From: Streptomyces agglomeratus
GTDB lineage: Bacteria; Actinomycetota; Actinomycetes; Streptomycetales; Streptomycetaceae
DNA length: 64,000 bases
Direction of reading: 5' to 3'
NCBI RefSeq assembly: GCF_001746415.1
Contig: NZ_MEHJ01000001.1
Location: 5,772,501-5,836,500 of the forward strand
In this document: positions 20,011 to 29,504 of the stretch, piece after piece
Numbering within the stretch: the first letter of the stretch is position 1
Layout of the letters: each line of letters opens with the position of its first letter
Position numbers and translations under genes: made by a program
Notes under the pieces: generated by a model
What the model saw: only the letters and a program-made list of their open reading frames with translations
Told to the model about the DNA's origin: nothing
Databases searched by the model: none

Positions 20011-20823
20011 GTGGCCGGACCGACGACCGCCCAGCGCGGTGAACGACAGGCGCAGGGGTCGTCGGCGGCCCGTCCGCCGCGCCGTCCCGGCCGGGACGGC
20101 GCCGGCCGCCGGTTCCGGCTGCCAGGGCGCGGCGTGCTGATCCTGGCGCTCGCCCTGGCGGTCCTGCTCACGGCGGGCGCGATCTGGCTGCTGTACGGCT
20201 CTTCGTGGCTGCGCCTGGAGCGTGTGAAGACGTCCGGCACACAGGTTCTGACGTCCGACGAGGTCCTGGACACAGCGGCCGTCCCGGTCGGGGCGCCACT
20301 GGTCTCGGTCGACACCGACGACATCGAGGCCCGGCTGCGCCGGAAGCTGCCCCGTATCGACTCGGTGGAGGCCGTCCGCTCCTGGCCGCACGGCATCGCG
20401 CTGAACGTGACCGAGCGCGAGCCGGTCCTGCTCATCGAGAAGGGCGCGGAGTTCGTCGAAGTGGACGACGAGGGTGTCCGGTTCGCCACGGTCGCCAAGG
20501 CACCCGCCGGAGTGCCGCTGCTGGAACTGTCGTCCGGCGATTCGCCCAGCCTGCGCCGCTTCGGCCCGGACCGGCTGCTGCGCGAGGCGGTACGGGTCAC
20601 CGGCGACCTGCCCAAGTCCGTCGCCCCCGACGTGCGCACCGTCCAGGTCGGCTCGTACGACTCCATCACCCTGGGGCTCGGAGGGGACCGTACTGTCATC
20701 TGGGGCAGCGCGGAGCAGGGTGAGGCGAAGGCGCGTGCGCTGCAAGCCCTCATGAAAGCAGCACCGGGGGCCGCACACTTCAATGTGAGTGCGCCCACCG
20801 CGCCTGCGGCATCGGGGAGTTGA
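20011..20823 (+). CDS. ftsQ: cell division protein FtsQ
   Basis: 270 aa. GTG 20011 lies downstream of AGGAGG at 19996-20001 and of GGGAG nearer the start. A basic, disordered cytoplasmic head (1-40) precedes one membrane helix (about 41-62), a POTRA domain (LRLERVKTSGTQVLTSDEVL onward) and the beta domain. FtsQ recruits FtsL and DivIC-type partners to the septum. The 272 bases after it form the ftsZ leader. Confidence 0.95.
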   Translation: MAGPTTAQRGERQAQGSSAARPPRRPGRDGAGRRFRLPGRGVLILALALAVLLTAGAIWLLYGSSWLRLERVKTSGTQVLTSDEVLDTAAVPVGAPLVSVDTDDIEARLRRKLPRIDSVEAVRSWPHGIALNVTEREPVLLIEKGAEFVEVDDEGVRFATVAKAPAGVPLLELSSGDSPSLRRFGPDRLLREAVRVTGDLPKSVAPDVRTVQVGSYDSITLGLGGDRTVIWGSAEQGEAKARALQALMKAAPGAAHFNVSAPTAPAASGS

Positions 20824-21095
20824 CGGTCATACGCGCTGGCCAGCACCCTGGTTGGCCAGCGATATGGGTGATCACATAGGGTGAAAAGAAAAACGGGAGG
20901 TTCGGCGTGTTCGTTGAACGTGCGCCACTTGTCGACTTAGTGTCCTGTTCGGAGAGTCCAAGGAACAGACACACTGGTAACCCTAAACTTCACCGTTAGG
21001 GTTCGGGTCGGCGTTCGGACCGTCCCAATCGGCATCAGTCGTCGCGGCGCTGCAACCCCGCGGCGGCACGTAACTCGAGGCGAGAGGCCTTCGAC
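20824..21095 (+). promoter_or_regulatory. ftsQ-ftsZ intergenic control region
   Basis: 272 bases in a cluster where genes usually overlap. In S. coelicolor and S. griseus this gap holds several ftsZ promoters, one developmentally controlled (established knowledge). Seen here: an inverted repeat CGCTGGCC / GGCCAGCG (20834-20841 and 20854-20861); a possible promoter TTGAAC 20914-20919 with 17 bases to TTAGTG 20937-20942; a hairpin between 20940-20950 and 20962-20972 with one bulge; GACAC at 20968-20972, which matches the WhiA target motif as I remember it; and a second palindrome at 20979-21003. Individual promoter positions are inference. Confidence 0.75.
20979..21003 (+). promoter_or_regulatory. 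AACCCTAA/TTAGGGTT palindrome in the ftsZ leader
   Basis: Perfect 8-bp arms (20979-20986 and 20996-21003) around a 9-base centre, about 93 bases before the ftsZ start. Its AT-rich arms stand out in this GC-rich DNA. It may be an operator or a leader hairpin. Confidence 0.6.
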
Positions 21096-22325
21096 GTGGC
21101 AGCACCGCAGAACTACCTCGCAGTCATCAAGGTCATCGGTGTCGGCGGCGGTGGTGTCAATGCCATCAACCGAATGATCGAGGTCGGTCTCAAGGGCGTC
21201 GAGTTCATCGCGATCAACACCGACGCGCAAGCTCTGTTGATGAGCGACGCCGACGTCAAGCTCGACGTCGGACGTGAACTGACCCGCGGCCTCGGCGCCG
21301 GAGCCAACCCGGCAGTCGGCCGCAAGGCGGCAGAGGACCACCGTGAGGAGATCGAGGAGGTCCTCAAGGGGGCCGACATGGTCTTCGTCACCGCCGGCGA
21401 AGGCGGTGGCACCGGAACCGGTGGCGCACCCGTCGTCGCCAACATCGCGCGCTCGCTCGGCGCCCTCACGATCGGTGTGGTCACCCGCCCGTTCACCTTC
21501 GAGGGCCGGCGCCGCGCGAACCAGGCGGAGGACGGCATCGCCGAGCTCCGCGAAGAGGTCGACACCCTCATCGTCATCCCGAACGACCGGCTGCTGTCCA
21601 TCTCGGACCGTCAGGTCAGCGTGCTGGACGCCTTCAAGTCGGCGGACCAGGTCCTGCTGAGCGGCGTTCAGGGCATCACCGACCTCATCACCACCCCGGG
21701 TCTCATCAACCTCGACTTCGCCGACGTCAAGTCGGTCATGTCCGAGGCCGGTTCGGCGCTCATGGGCATCGGCTCGGCGCGCGGCGACGACCGCGCGGTG
21801 GCGGCGGCGGAGATGGCGATCTCCTCGCCGCTCCTGGAAGCCTCCATCGACGGCGCCCGGGGCGTGCTGCTCTCCATCTCCGGCGGCAGCGACCTCGGTC
21901 TCTTCGAGATCAACGAGGCCGCGCAGCTGGTGAGCGAGGCCGCCCACCCCGAGGCCAACATCATCTTCGGCGCCGTCATCGACGACGCGCTGGGCGACGA
22001 GGTACGGGTCACCGTGATCGCCGCCGGCTTCGACGGCGGACAGCCGCCGGCCCGCCGGGAGAACGTGCTCGGCGCCGGCGCGGGTTCGGCCGCCAAGCGC
22101 GAGGAGCCCGCGCCGTCCCGGCCCGCGGAGACCTCGCGGCCGGCCAGTGGCATCGGCACGGTTCCTCCGCGCGAGCGCGAGGAGCAGGCGCCGGCCCCCG
22201 TCCAGGCCGAGGCCGCGCCGGTGACCGAGCTGCCGAACACGCAGTCGTCGCCGCCGCACGTGCCGCCGGCCCGGCCGTACGACAGCCAGGCCGAAGAGCT
22301 GGATGTCCCGGACTTCTTGAAGTGA
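21096..22325 (+). CDS. ftsZ: cell division GTPase FtsZ
   Basis: 409 aa. GTG 21096. Nucleotide-binding [13 protein letters not shown] (about 15-27), tubulin signature [13 protein letters not shown] (101-113) and T7 synergy loop [10 protein letters not shown] (205-214) whose Asp hydrolyses GTP of the neighbouring subunit. A roughly 75-residue Pro/Ala/Glu linker ends in the conserved tail ELDVPDFLK, the docking peptide for partners such as SepF. FtsZ polymerizes into Z rings and, in streptomycetes, into the ladders that form spore septa. The stop overlaps the pgeF start. Confidence 0.98.
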   Translation: MAAPQNYLAVIKVIGVGGGGVNAINRMIEVGLKGVEFIAINTDAQALLMSDADVKLDVGRELTRGLGAGANPAVGRKAAEDHREEIEEVLKGADMVFVTAGEGGGTGTGGAPVVANIARSLGALTIGVVTRPFTFEGRRRANQAEDGIAELREEVDTLIVIPNDRLLSISDRQVSVLDAFKSADQVLLSGVQGITDLITTPGLINLDFADVKSVMSEAGSALMGIGSARGDDRAVAAAEMAISSPLLEASIDGARGVLLSISGGSDLGLFEINEAAQLVSEAAHPEANIIFGAVIDDALGDEVRVTVIAAGFDGGQPPARRENVLGAGAGSAAKREEPAPSRPAETSRPASGIGTVPPREREEQAPAPVQAEAAPVTELPNTQSSPPHVPPARPYDSQAEELDVPDFLK

Positions 22326-23059
22326 CAGTGCGGGACGACGCGATACACGTGGACGGCGCCCACTTCGCCTTCACCGACAGGTGGGGCGGGGTGAGCGCCG
22401 TTCCGTACGAGGAGCTCAACCTCGGCGGCGCGGTCGGTGACGACCCCGCCGCCGTGCGCGGCAACCGCGAGATCGCCGCCAAGTCGCTCGGCCTCGACCC
22501 CGGCCTGGTCGTCTGGATGAACCAGGTGCACGGACGGGACGTGGCCGTGGTCGAAGGACCGTGGGGCGACTGCGAAGTTCCCCGCGTGGACGCGGTCGTG
22601 ACCGCCCGGCGCGGGCTCGCCCTCGCCGTACTCACCGCGGACTGCACGCCTGTTCTGCTGGCCGACCCCGTCGCCGGTGTCGCGGCCGCCGCTCACGCCG
22701 GGCGCCCCGGCATGGTGGCGGGGGTCGTCCCCGCCGCCGTCGAGGCGATGATCACACTGGGCGCCGACCCCTCCCGTATCACCGCCCGTACCGGTCCCGC
22801 GGTCTGCGGGCGCTGCTACGAAGTGCCGGCACAGATGCGGGACGAGGTCGCACAGGTGGTGCCGGCGGCGTGGTCGGAGACCAGTTGGGGCACGCCGGCC
22901 GTCGATGTGAGCGCCGGAGTGCACGCGCAGCTCGAAGCGCTCGGGGTGCGCGACCGGTGGCAGTCGCCGGTGTGCACGCTGGAGTCGCGCGACCACTTCT
23001 CGTACCGCCGGGACCGCACCACGGGGCGGCTCGCCGGATATGTCTGGCTGGATGGGTAG
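22322..23059 (+). CDS. pgeF: PgeF/YlmD family (laccase-domain) protein
   Basis: 245 aa. GTG 22322 overlaps the ftsZ TGA. The three conserved metal or active-site residues are H70 (NQVHGRDV), C108 (LTADCTPV) and H125 (AAAHAGRPG). E. coli YfiH/PgeF removes mis-incorporated L-Ser from UDP-MurNAc-peptides, and other members act as purine nucleoside phosphorylase/adenosine deaminase; the position between ftsZ and the PLP gene favours a cell-wall role, but this is inference. The family is conserved here in Gram-positive dcw clusters. Confidence 0.88.
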   Translation: MTVRDDAIHVDGAHFAFTDRWGGVSAVPYEELNLGGAVGDDPAAVRGNREIAAKSLGLDPGLVVWMNQVHGRDVAVVEGPWGDCEVPRVDAVVTARRGLALAVLTADCTPVLLADPVAGVAAAAHAGRPGMVAGVVPAAVEAMITLGADPSRITARTGPAVCGRCYEVPAQMRDEVAQVVPAAWSETSWGTPAVDVSAGVHAQLEALGVRDRWQSPVCTLESRDHFSYRRDRTTGRLAGYVWLDG

Positions 23060-23062
23060 GAC

Positions 23063-23782
23063 ATGACGGACCGTAAGGCTCAACTCGCCGCAAACCTGGC
23101 GCACGTGGAGGAACGTATCTCCGCAGCGTGCGCCGCCACTGGGCGGGCACGTGAGGAAGTGACCCTGATCGTGGTCACCAAGACGTACCCGGCGAGCGAT
23201 GTACGCCTGCTCGCGGAGCTCGGCGTACGCCATGTCGCGGAGAACAAGGACCAGGAGGCGGGCCCCAAGGCGGCCGAGTCGGCGGATCTGCCGGTCAGCT
23301 GGCACTTCGTCGGACAGTTGCAGACGAACAAGGTCCGTTCTGTGGCGAGTTACGCCGATGTGGTGCAGTCCGTGGACCGGGTGAAGCTCGTCACGGCGCT
23401 GTCCACGGCGGCGGTACGGGCCGAACGCGAGCTCGACTGCCTCATTCAGGTCGCCCTCGACGCGGAGTCGGGCGAGCGGGGGGAGCGCGGCGGCGTCGCG
23501 CCGGACGGGATCGAGGAGTTGGCCGCGAAGGTGGCGGAGGCTCCCGGGCTCAGGCTGGGCGGACTGATGACGGTCGCCCCGCTCGCCGGACCGTACGCGG
23601 GGCGCGAACAGGCCGCGTTCGAGCGGCTGATGGAATTCGCATCCAGCCTGCGCAAGGCCCATCCTGCTGCGAACATGGTCTCGGCAGGGATGAGTGCGGA
23701 CCTTGAGCAGGCCGTGGCCGCCGGGGCGACACATGTACGCGTCGGTACTGCGGTACTCGGAGTCCGACCCCGGCTCGGGTAA
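23063..23782 (+). CDS. YggS/PLPBP pyridoxal-phosphate homeostasis protein
   Basis: 239 aa. ATG 23063, 3 bases after the pgeF stop. Fold type III PLP protein without a catalytic domain pair: PLP lysine K40 in LIVVTKTYP, WHFVGQLQTNKV, and the phosphate-binding end SAGMSADLEQAV...VRVGTAVLG. Members buffer PLP and affect amino-acid balance. The usual GENY/VQE block is degenerate (AENKDQEAGPKAAE). Part of the conserved ylmDEFGH-like set with sepF and yggT. Confidence 0.93.
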   Translation: MTDRKAQLAANLAHVEERISAACAATGRAREEVTLIVVTKTYPASDVRLLAELGVRHVAENKDQEAGPKAAESADLPVSWHFVGQLQTNKVRSVASYADVVQSVDRVKLVTALSTAAVRAERELDCLIQVALDAESGERGERGGVAPDGIEELAAKVAEAPGLRLGGLMTVAPLAGPYAGREQAAFERLMEFASSLRKAHPAANMVSAGMSADLEQAVAAGATHVRVGTAVLGVRPRLG

Positions 23783-23922
23783 CGTCGCGAAGCAAGTCGG
23801 ACCACAGCAGAAAATATGGTCATTCCCACTGATAGGTGGGCAGGCCGAGTGGATCGCGGGCACTTGGTGACGCTGCACGTTGGCAACAACGGCGATCCAC
23901 CACAGAGCGGAGGACTCAGAGA

Positions 23923-24540
23923 ATGGCCGGCGCGATGCGCAAGATGGCGGTCTACCTCGGCCTCGTGGAGGACGATGGGTACGACGGCCGGGGTTTCGAT
24001 CCCGATGACGATTTCGAACCCGAGCCGGAGCCCGAGCGGGAACACCGCCGGCACCAGCCCCCGCACCAGGAGCGGCACGAAGAGCCGGTCCGAGTGGTGC
24101 AGCCGCCCGCGCAGCGCGAGCCGGTGCCGCACCCCGTCGCGCTTCCGGCGGAAAGCGGACGACCGGCACGTATCGCCCCCGTGGCATCCATCACACCTGA
24201 ACGTCCGAACCTGGAGAAGAACGCACCGGTGATCATGCCCAAGGTCGTGTCCGAGCGGGAGCCGTACCGCATCACCACGCTGCACCCGCGGACCTACAAC
24301 GAGGCCCGTACCATCGGGGAACACTTCCGCGAGGGCACTCCGGTGATCATGAACCTGACCGAGATGGACGACACGGACGCGAAGCGACTTGTCGACTTTG
24401 CGGCGGGACTCGTCTTCGGCCTGCATGGCAGCATTGAACGAGTGACGCAGAAGGTGTTCCTGTTGTCGCCTGCTAACGTCGATGTCACGGCGGAGGACAA
24501 GGCCCGTATCGCAGAGGGCGGTTTCTTCAACCAGAGCTGA
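23923..24540 (+). CDS. sepF: cell division protein SepF
   Basis: 205 aa from ATG 23923, preceded by GGAGG about 9 bases upstream; the frame is open to 23836 without an [19 protein letters not shown] is the amphipathic membrane-binding helix, followed by an acidic, Pro-rich linker and the SepF core (about 105-190: [24 protein letters not shown]...[20 protein letters not shown]) that dimerizes and binds the FtsZ tail. In actinobacteria lacking FtsA it is the Z-ring membrane anchor. A 140-base gap before it may hold its own promoter. Confidence 0.95.
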   Translation: MAGAMRKMAVYLGLVEDDGYDGRGFDPDDDFEPEPEPEREHRRHQPPHQERHEEPVRVVQPPAQREPVPHPVALPAESGRPARIAPVASITPERPNLEKNAPVIMPKVVSEREPYRITTLHPRTYNEARTIGEHFREGTPVIMNLTEMDDTDAKRLVDFAAGLVFGLHGSIERVTQKVFLLSPANVDVTAEDKARIAEGGFFNQS

Positions 24541-24610
24541 GACACGACACCGGGAACGAACCCGGCCGGGAGGCCGGAAACACGAGAGCACGGGGAGAGG
24601 GAAGCGCGAG

Positions 24611-24895
24611 ATGAGAGTCGCACTGGACGTGATCTACATCGCGCTGATGTGTTTCCTCATCGTGCTGATCTTCCGGCTGGTCATGGATTACGTCTTCCAG
24701 TTCGCGCGCTCATGGGAACCCGGCAAGGCGATGGTGGTCGTTCTGGAGGCCACCTACACTGTCACCGATCCACCGCTCAAGCTTCTGCGGCGGTTCATTC
24801 CGCCGCTGCGTCTCGGGGGCGTGGCACTCGACCTGTCCTTCTTCGTTCTGATGATCATCGTTTACATCCTGATCAGCATCGTGATCAGGCTGTGA
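24611..24895 (+). CDS. YggT/YlmG family membrane protein
   Basis: 94 aa from ATG 24611 with GGGGAGAGGGAAG upstream. Two long hydrophobic helices (about 1-28 and 70-94) flank the conserved loop with TDPPLKLLRRFIPP, the YggT signature. Members sit between sepF and divIVA in many Gram-positives and influence septum placement or envelope protein assembly; no biochemical activity is known. Confidence 0.92.
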   Translation: MRVALDVIYIALMCFLIVLIFRLVMDYVFQFARSWEPGKAMVVVLEATYTVTDPPLKLLRRFIPPLRLGGVALDLSFFVLMIIVYILISIVIRL

Positions 24896-24944
24896 GCGAT
24901 ACGGTCTTGCCGACTGCCGACGACTACGTAGAGGTGAAGAAGAG

Positions 24945-26159
24945 ATGCCGTTGACCCCCGAGGACGTGCGGAACAAGCAGTTCACGACCGTCCGCCTCCG
25001 AGAAGGCTATGACGAGGACGAGGTCGATGCCTTCCTCGACGAGGTCGAAGCTGAGCTGACGCGCCTGCTGCGCGAGAACGAGGATCTTCGCGCGAAGCTG
25101 GCCGCCGCGACGCGTGCCGCCGCGCAGAACCAGCAGCAGCAGGGTATGCGCAAGCCGCCGGAGCAGCAGGATCGTCCCGGCGCTCCGGTGCCCGCGGCCA
25201 TATCGGGCCCGCCCGTCCAGCAGCAGCCGCAGATGGGTCCGCCCCAGCTTCCCGGTGGCGCTCCCCAGCTGCCCGCCGGCCCCAGCGGCCACGGCCAGCA
25301 GGGTCAGCACGGCCAGGGCCAGATGGGTCAGGGTCAGATGGGCCAGGGCCAGCACGGCCAGGGTCCGCAGGGCCAGCACGGTCCCGGTCCGATGGGGCAG
25401 GGCCCCATGGGTCAGGGTCAGATGCAGGGCCAGATGGGCCAGGGCCAGATGCAGGGCCAGATGGGCCAGGGCATGGGCGGTCCGATGGGCGGCCCCATGG
25501 GCGGTCACGGTCCGCAGCTCCCGCAGCCCGGTCAGGGCCCCGGCGGCGACAGCGCCGCGCGTGTGCTCTCGCTGGCCCAGCAGACCGCCGACCAGGCGAT
25601 CGCGGAGGCCCGTTCCGAGGCCAACAAGATCGTTGGCGAGGCTCGCAGCCGCGCCGAGGGTCTGGAGCGGGACGCCCGTGCGAAGGCCGACGCCCTGGAG
25701 CGGGACGCGCAGGAGAAGCACCGCGTGGCGATGGGCTCGCTGGAGTCCGCCCGCGCGACGCTGGAGCGCAAGGTCGAGGACCTGCGCGGCTTCGAGCGCG
25801 AGTACCGGACGCGTCTGAAGTCCTACCTGGAGAGCCAGCTGCGTCAGCTGGAGACCCAGGCGGACGACTCGCTGGCTCCGCCGCGTACCCCGGCGGCCGC
25901 CTCGCTGCCGCCGGCCCCGCAGATGAGCGGGTCGATGGCGCCGGCAGGTGCGGGTGCGATGGGTCACTCCATGGGTGGCAACCCGTCGATGGGCGGCCAC
26001 GGTGGTCCGTCCTCGAACGGTCCGTCGTACGGCGGCCAGCAGCAGATGTCGCCGGCCATGACCCAGCCGATGGCTCCGGTCCGGCCGCAGGCTCCGCAGC
26101 CGATGCAGCAGGCGCCTTCGCCGATGCGCGGGTTCCTGATCGACGAGGACGACAACTGA
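24945..26159 (+). CDS. divIVA: polar growth protein DivIVA
   Basis: 404 aa. The N-terminal DivIVA domain MPLTPEDVRNKQFTTVRLREGYDEDEVDAFLDEVE (quoted in parts: MPLTPEDVRNKQF, VRLREGYDEDEVDAFL) binds curved membrane; a coiled coil runs to about residue 60. A Gln/Gly/Met/His/Pro low-complexity segment spans about 115-190, then a second long coiled coil (about 200-305: QTADQAIAEARSEANKIVGE) and a Gly/Met/Pro/Gln tail. DivIVA recruits the wall synthesis machinery to hyphal tips and is essential in streptomycetes. SD is weak (AGGTGAAGAAGAG). Followed by a strong terminator that closes the dcw cluster. Confidence 0.97.
   Translation: MPLTPEDVRNKQFTTVRLREGYDEDEVDAFLDEVEAELTRLLRENEDLRAKLAAATRAAAQNQQQQGMRKPPEQQDRPGAPVPAAISGPPVQQQPQMGPPQLPGGAPQLPAGPSGHGQQGQHGQGQMGQGQMGQGQHGQGPQGQHGPGPMGQGPMGQGQMQGQMGQGQMQGQMGQGMGGPMGGPMGGHGPQLPQPGQGPGGDSAARVLSLAQQTADQAIAEARSEANKIVGEARSRAEGLERDARAKADALERDAQEKHRVAMGSLESARATLERKVEDLRGFEREYRTRLKSYLESQLRQLETQADDSLAPPRTPAAASLPPAPQMSGSMAPAGAGAMGHSMGGNPSMGGHGGPSSNGPSYGGQQQMSPAMTQPMAPVRPQAPQPMQQAPSPMRGFLIDEDDN
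25288..25510 (+). repeat. low-complexity Gln/Gly/Met tandem repeat inside divIVA
   Basis: About 220 bases of imperfect 9- to 15-base units (GGCCAGATGGGTCAG-like) coding for GQMGQGQ, GQHGQGP, GPMGQG and QMQGQMGQG units, ending in GGPMGGPMGG. It lies between the two coiled coils. Such DNA can change length by replication slippage. Confidence 0.9.
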
Positions 26160-26199
26160 CGGCCGTGCGCGCGCTGAGCGCGTAGCCGTCGGCAGGCTG

Positions 26200-26242
26200 A
26201 GGGCCGGGCCCCGGGGATTCTTCCCCGGGGCCCGGCCCTTTT
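26200..26242 (+). terminator. divIVA/dcw terminator
   Basis: Perfect 18-bp arms (26200-26217 and 26222-26239) around TTCT, followed by TTTT (26239-26242). A classical intrinsic terminator 40 bases after the divIVA stop. Confidence 0.92.
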
Positions 26243-26318
26243 GCATGTCCGTGAACGCCGGACGGGGTGATCCCGGCTGAGCGGTATGTGCAGCCCGTCC
26301 GTCGTCAAGGGAATGCGG

Positions 26319-26351
26319 AAGGGCCCGGCCGACGGGGTCGGCCGGGCCCTT
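26319..26351 (-). terminator. ileS terminator
   Basis: Perfect 15-bp arms (26319-26333 and 26337-26351) with a 3-base loop, 9 bases past the ileS stop on the minus strand. It has no T-run. Confidence 0.8.
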
Positions 26352-26360
26352 CGCCGGGGG

Positions 26361-29300
26361 TTACGCCTCAGTCTTGCGGAGGCGGAAGGTCAGGGACAGG
26401 GACTCGTCCGTGAAGGGGTCGCCGTACGTGGCGTCCGCTTCCGCCGCGGCGAAGTCCAGTGCCAGGACCTCGTCCGCGATCAGCGCCGTGTGCTCCGTGA
26501 GCGCCTCCGCCGTCTCGGGGGAGTCCGCCGACCAGCGCACCGCGATGCGGTCCGCGACGTCGAGGCCGCTGTTCTTGCGCGCCTCCTGGATCAGGCGGAT
26601 CGCGTCACGGGCCAGGCCCGCCCGCCGCAGCTCCGGGGTGATCTCCAGGTCCAGCGCGACCGTCGCGCCCGAGTCGGAGGCCACCGACCAGCCCTCGCGA
26701 GGCGTCTCGGTGATGATCACCTCGTCGGGGGAGAGGGAGACCGTCTCGCCGTCGACCGTGACCGTCGCCGTGCCCTCGCGCAGGGCCAGGGAGAGCGCGG
26801 CCGCGTCGGCGTCCGCCACCGCCTTGGCCACCGCCTGGACGCCCTTTCCGAAGCGCTTGCCCAGCGCGCGGAAGTTCGCCTTGGCGGTCGTGTCGACCAG
26901 CGAACCGCCGACCTCCGAGAGGGAGGCGAGCGAGGAGACGTTCAGCTCCTCGGTGATCTGGGCCTGGAGCTCGGGGGTCAGGGACTCGAAGCCCGAGGCC
27001 GCCACCAGCGCGCGCGACAGCGGCTGACGGGTCTTGACGCCCGACTCCGCGCGCGTCGCGCGGCCCAGCTCGACCAGGCGGCGCACCAGCGCCATCTGCC
27101 GGGAGAGGGTGGGGTCGATGGAGGCGAGGTCCGGCTCCGGCCAGGTGGAGAGGTGGACCGACTCCGGGGCGCCGGGGGTGACCGGCACGATCATGTCCTG
27201 CCAGACCCGCTCGGTGATGAACGGGGTGAGCGGGGCCATCAGGCGCGTGACCGTCTCGACCACGTCGTGCAGCGTGCGCAGCGCCGCCTTGTCGCCCTGC
27301 CAGAAGCGGCGGCGCGAGCGGCGTACGTACCAGTTCGAGAGGTCGTCGACGAAGGCCGAGAGGAGCTTGCCCGCCCGCTGGGTGTCGTACGACTCCAGGG
27401 CTTGCGTGACCTGGTCCGTCAGGGCATGCAGCTCGGAGAGGAGCCAGCGGTCCAGGACCGGGCGGTCGGCCGGGGCCGGGTCCGCGGCGCTGGGGGCCCA
27501 CTTCGACGTACGGGCGTACAGGGCCTGGAAGGCGACCGTGTTCCAGTACGTCAGGAGGGTCTTGCGGACCACTTCCTGGATCGTGCTGTGGCCGACCCGG
27601 CGGGCCGCCCACGGAGAGCCGCCGGCCGCCATGAACCAGCGGACCGCGTCCGCGCCGTGCTGGTCCATGAGCGGGATGGGCTGGAGGATGTTGCCCAGGT
27701 GCTTGGACATCTTCCGGCCGTCCTCGGCGAGGATGTGGCCCAGGCAGACGACGTTCTCGTACGACGACTTGTCGAAGACCAGCGTGCCCACCGCCATGAG
27801 CGTGTAGAACCAGCCGCGGGTCTGGTCGATCGCCTCCGAGATGAACTGCGCCGGGTAGCGCTGCTCGAAGAGCTCCTTGTTCTCGTACGGGTAGCCGTAC
27901 TGCGCGAACGGCATCGAGCCCGAGTCGTACCAGGCGTCGATGACCTCGGGAACGCGCGTCGCCGTCAGCGAGCAGCCTTCGCCGGTGCACGGGAAGGTGA
28001 CCGCGTCGATGTACGGGCGGTGCGGGTCCAGGTCCGACTGGTCGGTGCCCGTGAGGTCGGAGAGCTCGGCCAGCGAGCCCACGCAGGTGAGGTGGTCGTC
28101 CTCGCAGCGCCAGATGGGCAGCGGGGTGCCCCAGTAGCGGTTGCGGGACAGCGCCCAGTCGATGTTGTTGTTCAGCCAGTCGCCGAAGCGGCCCTGCTTC
28201 ACCGAGTCCGGGAACCAGTTGGTCTTCTCGTTCTCGCGCAGCATCGCGTCCTTGACCGCGGTGGTCCTGATGTACCAGGACGGCTGTGCGTAGTAGAGGA
28301 GCGCGGTGTGGCAGCGCCAGCAGTGCGGGTAGCTGTGCTCGTACGGCGTGTGGCGGAAGAGCAGACCGCGCGAGTCCAGGTCGGCGGTCAGCGCCTCGTC
28401 GGCCTTCTTGAAGAACTGGCCGCCGACAAGGGCGACTTCCGGGGTGAAGGTGCCGTCGGGCAGGACCGGGTTCACGACCGGCAGGCCGTACGCCCGGCAG
28501 GTCCTCAGGTCGTCCTCACCGAAGGCCGGGGCCTGGTGGACCAGACCGGTGCCGTCCTCCGTCGTGACGTACTCGGCGTTCACCACGTAGTGCGCCTCCG
28601 ACGGGAACTCCACCAGGGCGAAGGGGCGCTCGTACGTCCAGCGCTCCATCTCGGCGCCCGTGAAGGTACGGCCGGTCGCCTCCCAGCCCTCGCCGAGCGA
28701 CTTCTCCAGAAGCGGCTGGGCGACGACCACCTTCTCCTCGCCGTCCGTCGCGACGACGTAGGTGACGTCGGGGTGCGCGGCGACCGCCGTGTTGGACACC
28801 AGGGTCCAGGGGGTCGTCGTCCAGACCAGCAGCGAAGCCTCGCCCGCGAGCGGACCCGAGGTCAGCGGGAAGCGGACGAAGACCGACGGGTCGACGACGG
28901 TCTCGTACCCCTGCGCCAGCTCGTGGTCGGACAGGCCCGTGCCGCAGCGGGGGCACCAGGGGGCGACGCGGTGGTCCTGGACCAGCAGGTCCTTGTTGAA
29001 GATCTCCTTCAGCGACCACCAGACCGACTGGACGTACGAGGGGTCCATGGTCCGGTACGCGTCGTCGAGGTCGACCCAGTAGCCCATGCGGGTCGTGAGC
29101 TCGGCGAAGGCGTCGGTGTGGCGGGTCACCGACTCGCGGCACTTCGCGTTGAACTCCGCGATGCCGTACTCCTCGATGTCCTTCTTGCCGTTGAAGCCCA
29201 GTTCCTTCTCGACGGCGAGCTCGACCGGCAGGCCGTGGCAGTCCCAGCCGGCCTTGCGGGCCACGTGGTAGCCGCGCATGGTGCGAAAGCGCGGGAAGAC

Positions 29301-29504
29301 GTCCTTGAAGACGCGGGCCTCGATGTGGTGCGCGCCCGGCATGCCGTTGGCGGTGGGCGGGCCCTCGTAGAACACCCACTCGGGGCGTCCCTCGGACTGT
29401 TCGAGACTCTTCGAGAAGACCTTGTTCTCGCGCCAGAAATCGAGCACGGCGTGCTCGAGCGCGGGAAGGTCGACCTGGGCGGGCACCTGGCGGTACAGCG
29501 ACAT
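26361..29504 (-). CDS. ileS: isoleucyl-tRNA synthetase, type 2 (eukaryote-like)
   Basis: 1047 aa from ATG 29504, with GGAGG 5 bases upstream; the longer open frame runs through the T-box leader and is not used. Class I synthetase: the HIGH region reads PTANGMPGAHHIEARVFKD (H59, H60) and the KMSKS loop DGRKMSKHLGN (598-602). The editing domain and WDCHGLPVE are present. It lacks the C-terminal Zn-finger tail of E. coli-type IleRS and its length fits type 2 enzymes, which are generally much less sensitive to mupirocin (family knowledge). It charges tRNA-Ile; expression is controlled by the T-box upstream. Confidence 0.96.
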   Translation of the reverse strand: MSLYRQVPAQVDLPALEHAVLDFWRENKVFSKSLEQSEGRPEWVFYEGPPTANGMPGAHHIEARVFKDVFPRFRTMRGYHVARKAGWDCHGLPVELAVEKELGFNGKKDIEEYGIAEFNAKCRESVTRHTDAFAELTTRMGYWVDLDDAYRTMDPSYVQSVWWSLKEIFNKDLLVQDHRVAPWCPRCGTGLSDHELAQGYETVVDPSVFVRFPLTSGPLAGEASLLVWTTTPWTLVSNTAVAAHPDVTYVVATDGEEKVVVAQPLLEKSLGEGWEATGRTFTGAEMERWTYERPFALVEFPSEAHYVVNAEYVTTEDGTGLVHQAPAFGEDDLRTCRAYGLPVVNPVLPDGTFTPEVALVGGQFFKKADEALTADLDSRGLLFRHTPYEHSYPHCWRCHTALLYYAQPSWYIRTTAVKDAMLRENEKTNWFPDSVKQGRFGDWLNNNIDWALSRNRYWGTPLPIWRCEDDHLTCVGSLAELSDLTGTDQSDLDPHRPYIDAVTFPCTGEGCSLTATRVPEVIDAWYDSGSMPFAQYGYPYENKELFEQRYPAQFISEAIDQTRGWFYTLMAVGTLVFDKSSYENVVCLGHILAEDGRKMSKHLGNILQPIPLMDQHGADAVRWFMAAGGSPWAARRVGHSTIQEVVRKTLLTYWNTVAFQALYARTSKWAPSAADPAPADRPVLDRWLLSELHALTDQVTQALESYDTQRAGKLLSAFVDDLSNWYVRRSRRRFWQGDKAALRTLHDVVETVTRLMAPLTPFITERVWQDMIVPVTPGAPESVHLSTWPEPDLASIDPTLSRQMALVRRLVELGRATRAESGVKTRQPLSRALVAASGFESLTPELQAQITEELNVSSLASLSEVGGSLVDTTAKANFRALGKRFGKGVQAVAKAVADADAAALSLALREGTATVTVDGETVSLSPDEVIITETPREGWSVASDSGATVALDLEITPELRRAGLARDAIRLIQEARKNSGLDVADRIAVRWSADSPETAEALTEHTALIADEVLALDFAAAEADATYGDPFTDESLSLTFRLRKTEA

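Noticed and set aside
25288..25510. Possible CRISPR-like array
   Set aside because: Units are too short and irregular, have no spacers and stay in frame within divIVA; it is a coding repeat.
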